Shown in pieces: positions 58,265-64,000 of a DNA stretch of 64,000 bases. Positions within the stretch are counted from its first letter, which is position 1. Each line of letters begins with the position of its first letter. Origin of the DNA: Tetraselmis striata (taxonomy: Eukaryota; Chlorophyta; Chlorodendrophyceae; Chlorodendrales; Chlorodendraceae); contig VCJN01003103.1 of the NCBI GenBank assembly GCA_006384855.1, forward strand, positions 57,171 to 121,170. The letters run 5' to 3'. Below the pieces are notes generated by a model, which searched no databases, had not been told where the DNA came from, and worked only from the letters and a program-made list of their open reading frames with translations. A program made the translations under genes and the position numbers.

Positions 58265-59455
58265 CTATCCATCCCCACAGTCGTAACGCTCCGGCAACCC
58301 CTTCCCCCGGTTCAAGGGTGCCCAATGGACGGCAAACCCGGGTGTAGACACGGGGGCTGCACGATGTGGCAGGCGAGACAGGCGGACCTCCGTGAACTCG
58401 CCGGTGCGGATGGTGACCCCGCTGGCCTCAGGGCAGTATACAAAGTCCAGCAGGTACTGCCGCGCCACAATGTGCGGCTTGTCGTACCACATGAGTAGCG
58501 GCAGCAGCGGCAGCCCAGGGAGCTCCGGCAGCGGCAGCCGCTCCAGCGCGATGCCGTACCGCTGCTGCATGCGCTCCGCGTAGCCCACCGTCGTGGTGCG
58601 GCTGGGCAGCCCCACGTAGCGCAGGCGCTCCGGGTGCGCCTGCATCGCTGCGAGCACGTGGGGGAGCGCGTGGAAGCGCTCCAGTAGCAGCTGGTCGTGC
58701 TGCACCACCAGTAGGTAGGGCGTGCGCACCCTCCTGGTGGCCGCCAGCACCGCCTGCCCGAAGCCGTGCCACTCCTGCAGCGCGAGAAGCTCGATGCCGC
58801 GCCACATACGGTCCTGCGCATGGCCATCGTGCTCCCTGCCAGCGCCATCTATTGCCTCGCGGATGTTGGCGATATACTGTTGGTACAGACCCGCTTCATG
58901 CGCGCTCACGCGCGACTTTTTGTAATTCGAGGCGCCGCACTTTCCGGTGGGGGGCGCCTGCTCAATCGGCGAGGCATCCAGCACCGTGCCGACGCCGTCC
59001 GCGACTAGGATCCGGTGGCATGTGCCCAGGTCCGGCGTGAGGGCCAGGCTGCGCAGCAGTGCTGCCAGGAGCGCGATAGAGGGCATGCTGGGCAGCGGAC
59101 TGGTGGTGACCACCAGCGTGAGCAGTGAGCTCAAGTCCGCCCCACCACTGCAGGCGCCGTCACCGCGCAGAGCAGCGAGCGAGCCTTCTGCTTGGCCTGC
59201 GCTGGCAACCTGCATCGCGCCCAGACGGCATGCCGCGCCTTCGCCGTCGTCTGGCCCGTCTGCTGCTGGTTCCATCAGCGGGGAGGGGGGGGGGGGGGGG
59301 GTCCAGGAACACGGCAGATTCGCAGGACAGCAGGTGAAACAAGCTGCCCTGAAGACACCAACACGCAGCCCAGCAGACAGAAAAAGCACCAGAGCTACGT
59401 TCGCTTGAGCTACGGCCAGTCGGATGCGAATCTGTGGGCTCCACCAACGCTCCAC
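58265..59455 (-). CDS. glycosyltransferase-like type II membrane protein
   Basis: A single open frame of 396 codons. The N-terminus has a signal-anchor-like helix (ANVALVLFLSAGLRVGVF, residues about 19-36), then a Pro run encoded by a tract (59283-59301), which may instead be intronic. The main domain starts LTLVVTTSPLPSMPS with a conserved Asp-Gly (RILVADG), then YKKSRVSAHEAGLYQQYI, FGQAVLAATRRVRTPYLLV and VVQHDQLL. The TTSP-P, DG and Q(H)D order is what I know from uncharacterised algal GT-A-like proteins, where the last Asp would bind metal and nucleotide sugar. A conserved aromatic tail follows (LLMWYDKPHIVARQYLL). Golgi location is inferred. No family name can be given. Confidence 0.65.
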   Translation of the reverse strand: MERWWSPQIRIRLAVAQANVALVLFLSAGLRVGVFRAACFTCCPANLPCSWTPPPPPSPLMEPAADGPDDGEGAACRLGAMQVASAGQAEGSLAALRGDGACSGGADLSSLLTLVVTTSPLPSMPSIALLAALLRSLALTPDLGTCHRILVADGVGTVLDASPIEQAPPTGKCGASNYKKSRVSAHEAGLYQQYIANIREAIDGAGREHDGHAQDRMWRGIELLALQEWHGFGQAVLAATRRVRTPYLLVVQHDQLLLERFHALPHVLAAMQAHPERLRYVGLPSRTTTVGYAERMQQRYGIALERLPLPELPGLPLLPLLMWYDKPHIVARQYLLDFVYCPEASGVTIRTGEFTEVRLSRLPHRAAPVSTPGFAVHWAPLNRGKGLPERYDCGDG

Positions 59456-59499
59456 CAGTACCGCGACAGTTCCAACCGTGCTGCAGCTAGGCGGCCGCC

Positions 59500-60060
59500 T
59501 GATGCGACATCAGGCGCGAGAAGTTAATCTGTGCGTGTGAGGGAAGGAGGAATTCCGCCAGTATACCGCGGTGCCACTCGCTGGATGCTTTTGTCGGCGT
59601 CGTCGACCAACGCGCCGCCTCCGCGTGCCGCCGACATTCGATCGACAGTCCGATGAGGAGCAGGGCAAACCACGTTTTTCCCGGGGGCGGAAAAAAACAC
59701 CACGTCGCTCCGCCCACTACCGCGCCGGGCTCTCGTAGCCTGCCCATATCGAAGGATTCAGGTTAGTCGCCATACAGATATATTCTATGCCATGGCCGTC
59801 GCTGGCATCATCATGCTAGCATGCCAGCATACATGCCGGGGTGCCGATGGATCCATTACACGTTGGTTTTTGATTTATTAGCACTAACTAATATCGGGCA
59901 AGGTAATGCTAAATTAGACTTTAAAAAACAATGCTAAATGAGACCGCCCGAGTTCCGCCGCCCGGTTCCTTTCCCCGGTACAAAATACTTCGTTACATCA
60001 GCTACTATTGTCCCAGACCAGGGCGGCGGTATATTGCATTGTGATTATGGTGTCTAGGGG
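59500..60060. other. no gene; short LINE-A end at about 59668-59700
   Basis: CGTTTTTCCCGGGGGCGG followed by AAAAAAACACC matches the LINE-A 3' terminus. Nothing else is supported. Confidence 0.45.
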
Positions 60061-60084
60061 CTAGTACCAGTAGTAATGTGAGAG

Positions 60085-60150
60085 ACATCGACGTGCAAAT
60101 TCAAAAACCTCAAATGTTTTATTTTCCTCACCTCGTAGAGTCCGGATTCC
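60085..60150 (-). repeat. fragment of the 11.7-kb element gene fused to LINE-A
   Basis: The reverse complement reads GGGGAATCCGGACTCTACGA then GGTGAGGAAAATAAAACATT. It matches the exon-donor-intron stretch at 15667-15720 of the element. It joins the LINE-A terminus at about 60150. Confidence 0.75.
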
Positions 60151-60645
60151 CCTTGGCATCCAGTGAAACCCTTGCAGCATCGTCTCTACGGCGGCCGTTT
60201 AGGCTGCGATCCAGTTACGGAAAGCCGTGGGTCGGCGACGCTCCGTTATATAGTCAACAAGCATATTGCCGAAGCATTCTGCAAGACTAATTGAAGGCCA
60301 ACGACGGAATTCCAGCACTGTTGGATCACCGTCTAAAACACTGCCATCAAAACACCCGGCACTGACCGCAAAAGGTCCGCCCTACCCGTTTGGGCGTCGG
60401 CCCATTCGAGTAATGCGAGTTGGGGCAAGCCCCATCCCGCGGAGCAAAGCATTTCGGGAGTGCGATACGTACATGTCCAACAGAAAAGGCAATGTGAGGG
60501 AGGGCCCGACGCCATAGCTGGATAATTTTCCCATTCCCAATAAAATCCAAGGCGCCGTGAAGGGAGGGGGGGCGACCAAAATAAAGGCAGTTAAGTCCTA
60601 AGGTGTTGACGCAATAACTTGACTACTAGTAAAACTCCTTACATA
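60151..60645 (-). repeat. LINE-A 3' fragment
   Basis: Matches 28080-28560: AGTGAAACCCTTGCAGC, GGCGACGCTCCGTTATA, CGTTTGGGCGTCGGC, GGGAGTGCGATAC and GACGCAATAACTTGACTACT. Confidence 0.85.
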
Positions 60646-60660
60646 AGATCATTAGATAAG

Positions 60661-61465
60661 ATCATTGTGTGGCTGTAAAATGTGTGCGCGGTGCTTACTC
60701 GCATCCGCGCCCGCTATATGCCACGCTAAGTCCACGCTAAGTCCGCGCACCGGGGTTCGCGCGCCGCGAGCGGCCCGCCTCGGCACAAGGAAGTGTGCCG
60801 ACGGCGAATCGAACATGCGCACGGGCGTGCGCGCGTATGGGGCGCGCCGCTTAAATGCGGCGGGGGGAGGGGGGGCGCCCGAAACTAACAATGGTGCTTT
60901 GTTTTCTTATTCATACACCCGGTACCGAACGGCTCGTTGTAACGGCTGGGGCACCAATTTGAAGATGAGTTAGCATCATGTTCGTTACTTTTGACGCCCG
61001 TACTGGGATGATGGGGTGTTGCGCTTTTTGCCAAACTTTTATCTTTGGGTGCGCGCCACTTCCATGACATACATTGTGCGACACGAATGCATTTTGTATG
61101 TTCAACCCTTGCGCGATCGCCCCCAAGTAGCCGTATAGTGATTTATAAATAGATTCTAGTGCGGGGTATGGAGCCGATCGATGGCGCCCCCAAGCATTGC
61201 GCTTATTATTTTTGTAAGTGCTATAGGAGCGCAATGCAATGAAAGCGAACCATATAGAAGGCCAAATAACATGCAGTGCCAACAACAACTACAAGTTGTT
61301 GTGGCTACACCCCTATCTGATCCTCCCGGCCTCACGGCCTACCATCTACTTGTTGCTCGCCGCTCGGCGTCACTGCTCGTTGTCAGCGCTCGTTGTCAAT
61401 TTGTTGCTCGCTATCACTGCTCTCTCGTTGTTAGTGTCACTCGTTGTCGCTGTCACTCGCTGTGA
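60661..61465 (+). repeat. dispersed repeat R, uninterrupted copy (empty site)
   Basis: Left half matches 7892-8403 and right half matches 20155-20310. The junction falls at 61250-61276, where the 11.7-kb element is absent. No protein is recognised in it. Confidence 0.75.
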
Positions 61466-61469
61466 CTCT

Positions 61470-62260
61470 GCCCTTTGTCTAGCAAGTCTTGCTCCATCTG
61501 CATCCGGTTCGCCTCCACCTCCTCGTCATGTCGCTTCTGCAGCTCATGCGGCTCCTCTTCAGTCATCTCCATCTCCGTCGCGCCTCCTCATGGGCGCGCG
61601 CTTTACGATAGTGTGCATGGCAGCGCTTAAGGGCGTGCGTGGTCGCACGCTGACTCATCTGCGGTTGTGAGCTCGCGCTTTATGTACTATTTCGTTCCCC
61701 GAAAAAAGTTTCCTTTATGAAAAAGGGACCCCCCTATTTTTGGGGGAAACATGAAGCTAAACCATCCAGCGTATTTAATCGGAAGAGCCTTATTATCACA
61801 CGACGATATCGACATTTTGGAATTCGCACAAGTAAAGCAGGTACGGTGCATGTATTTCCATAGTTGCTACGAGTATCAGAGGTCGGTATATGCTGACGCG
61901 GTAGCTGTCTTGGGATTATGTCTATTGCGGGCTATCGCTATATACTGCACCCGGCGGGTACAGTCAAAATGTAGTATACAACGACTATTAGACCATCAAT
62001 GGTACCAGAGGGCCCAAACGGATAGGGCGAGCCCAAACGGCCGCCGTTCGTAGGGACGCTGCAATAAGGGTTTCACGTAGCGGCGCAAAGAAAGTACACA
62101 CCCCGTACTCAACCAGTGCTTGCGGTGCCTTGTTGGGGCGGGTAACAACTCCCTAGGGGTGGCCACTACACAAATGATGCGGGAATTGGATATTGCGCCC
62201 AATCCATGCAGGCTACGGCCGCTGCGCACGGGCTCGAGCGTTCCTTAAAGCCTCCGACTT
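61470..62260. other. no supported gene
   Basis: CT-rich sequence then mixed DNA. I see nothing beyond simple sequence near 61350-61480. Confidence 0.45.
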
Positions 62261-62264
62261 GAAT

Positions 62265-63312
62265 ACATGTATAACCCATTTAGTAGTCAGCTGTGTCGGA
62301 CGCTCCCTAACACGTGGACCTCGGGGACTGTGCGGTGGTTAGATCGACTAGCTAGGGCGAACGAGCGTAGGGCTAGCTGAGGGGGCGCACCTTCCACTTG
62401 AGTGGAGGTAAGTAGCCACGCGCGATGCCGCTAAACTAGTAAAGGTATTGGTGTGTGCGCGTTACTACGAATCGTCCGTCCGCAGCGTTAGCACGCACTA
62501 AAACATGGGGTATACATGTCCATGCGTCTTATGCGTCAAACCCGTTGCCACAGTACGGTGTGGGTATCCCCGCAGGGGTTGTGGCCGGGCTGCACAATAT
62601 GATACAATTACACACCCAAGTATTTCCCACTGCCCGCCGATTGGCCCAAATTCATGCCATCCCTGAGCGATTCCTTGAACACTACCTGCATGTGGCGGTG
62701 AATTTGAGACTATCGAACATATGTTGGTTGAGTGCTCGCGGTGAGGGTATCAGCACCGTCATGATTTGGGGTTGTTAGTTCCGGAGTTCAGTGATTTTAT
62801 TAGTAGTCAGGTTATTGCGTCAACACCTCAGGACTTAACTGCCTTTATTTTGGGCGGGTTCCCAACCTCCCCTCTCGGCGCCCGGGATTTTAATGGGCAT
62901 GGGAATTTTTCCAACAATTGCGCCATGCCCTTCCCCAAGCACTGCTGCCCCACATTGCCTTTTATTTGTTGCACATGTAGTATCGCACTTCCGAAATGCT
63001 TTCCTCCGCGGGTTATTGGGGCTTGTCCCAATTCTCATTACTCTAATGGGCCGACGCCCAAGCAACCGGGTAGGGCGGACCTTTCGTGGTCACTGCTGGG
63101 TACATTTTGATGGCAATGTTTTTGACGGTAACCCAAGAATGTTGGAAATTCCTATCATTGGCCTCTAAGTAATCTTGCAGAATGCTTCGGCAATTTGCTT
63201 GTTGACTTCTATAACGGAGCGTCGCCTACCCAGGGCCTTCCGTAACTTGATCGCTGCCTAAGCGGCCGTCGCAGAGACGCTGCAAGGGTTTCACTGGATG
63301 CCAATCAATGGG
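62265..63312 (+). mobile_element. LINE-A copy 2, plus strand, decayed
   Basis: Matches the reverse complement of 28052-29090 from AACCCATTTAGTAG onward. It retains TWGIHVHASYASNPLPQYG, TARRLAQIHAIPERF and SDFISSQVIASTPQDLTAF. The Cys-finger region is shifted. It ends TGCAAGGGTTTCACTGG and then ATGCCAA at about 63303. Confidence 0.8.
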
Positions 63313-63441
63313 AATCCGGACTCTAGCTACGAGGTGAGGAAATAAAACATTTGAGGTTGTTGAATTTACACGTCGTTGCAAGTTTTGGTATTTCCATGCA
63401 TGCCCATGCAGATCCATTCACAACCTCATTGCTTGGAATGA
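63310..63441 (+). repeat. fragment of the 11.7-kb element gene, second copy
   Basis: Matches 15667-15795: GGGAATCCGGAC, CTACGAGGTGAGGAAA, ACATTTGAGGTT, CGTCGTTGCAAGTTTTGG and TTCCATGCATGCCCATGC. It crosses the exon, splice donor and intron of the element gene. Confidence 0.8.
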
Positions 63442-63454
63442 GGTCCCGGGGCGG

Positions 63455-63860
63455 GCGAAAACAAAAGGTTTCACTGGTGCATGTCATGTCCCCGGGGGCG
63501 GGGGGGGGGGGGGGGACCTTTCGTGGTCAGTGCCGGATATTTTGATGGCAATTTGTTTGTTTTTCCGCCCCGGGACAGAATTGGCAACAGTGAAACCCTT
63601 GCAGCGTCTACTCTTCGACGGCGTTGGATGGCAGTGTTTTAGATAGACGATGATCGAACAGTATTTGAAATGTATATCATTAGACTACAGCTTCTATTAG
63701 TGTTGCAAAACGGCGATTTGCTTGTTGACTTTAACGAAGCGTTGCCTACCCAGGGATTTCCGCAAATTGATCGCTGCCTAAAAGGCCGTCGCAGAGACGC
63801 TGTAGAAAGGGTTTAACTGCTCCCAGTCCTGTCCCTGGGGCGGGAAAACCAGAGAGAACA
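63455..63860. repeat. cluster of LINE-A 3'-end fragments
   Basis: Fragments at 63455-63500 (plus, ending in a G tract), 63567-63616 (minus) and 63630-63850 (plus, GCAGAGACGCTGTAGAAAGG, CCCTGGGGCGGG). Some lie in opposite orientations. Confidence 0.8.
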
Positions 63861-64000
63861 TCCTGTTGACGCTGACGACGACTACAGCGCAGACGCGCGC
63901 GCCAGCCGGATCAGTGCCCGCAGAGGGTTCTGCTTAAATGTAGGCTTTTTCCTTCCCAGTAGTTACTTGCGTTGCATTCTCTGGACGCTCTCCTGTAACC

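Overview
This is nuclear DNA of an intron-rich eukaryote, most likely a green alga. There are no operons, tRNA clusters or bacterial signals. Host genes have short GT-AG (and some GC-AG) introns. One host gene carries a plastid/thylakoid-type targeting region, and homopolymer G or C tracts of about 12-37 nt are scattered throughout. A repeat-rich prasinophyte such as Cymbomonas would fit, but that is a recollection and not a database result.

Host genes recovered by joining exons are: (1) 1712-6310, minus, a multi-pass membrane protein with a HET (heterokaryon-incompatibility-like) domain; (2) 25037-27522, minus, SSU72, the RNA polymerase II CTD phosphatase, seven exons and 192 aa; (3) 47117-49187, minus, a coiled-coil protein; (4) 54517-56424, plus, a plastid-targeted protein with three LWTR repeats; (5) 56852-57617, minus, a zinc-knuckle protein; (6) 58265-59455, minus, a glycosyltransferase-like type II membrane protein. 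A decayed secreted protein with two tandem nidogen-like units lies at about 20.4-22.95 kb.

Most of the rest is mobile DNA. The main discovery is an 11.7-kb element at 8406-20148. It is bounded by 26-bp terminal inverted repeats and a 6-bp target duplication (TATACA). It sits inside a dispersed repeat whose uninterrupted copy is present at 60.66-61.46 kb, so the window contains both the filled and the empty site. The element carries two divergent multi-exon genes: a DUF7869-like transposase candidate (minus) and a large protein ending in a DNA amino-methyltransferase-like module with an acidic tail (plus). Its introns hold arrays of one 25-bp minisatellite, and a foldback element is nested in it. 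Both genes are damaged.

Other elements are: a Ty1/copia retrotransposon (29073-34565) with a truncated 5' LTR; a second retroelement (34949-38262) with 330-bp direct repeats and DIRS-like reverse transcriptase/RNase H; a third, minus-strand DIRS-like element (39.7-43.7 kb); a LINE family (LINE-A) with a zinc-finger C-terminus in at least four long and several short copies; and a second LINE (LINE-B, 52198-54216) with a 14-bp target duplication and two further 3'-end copies. Stops in the retroelement ORFs are mostly explained by C-to-T or G-to-A changes.
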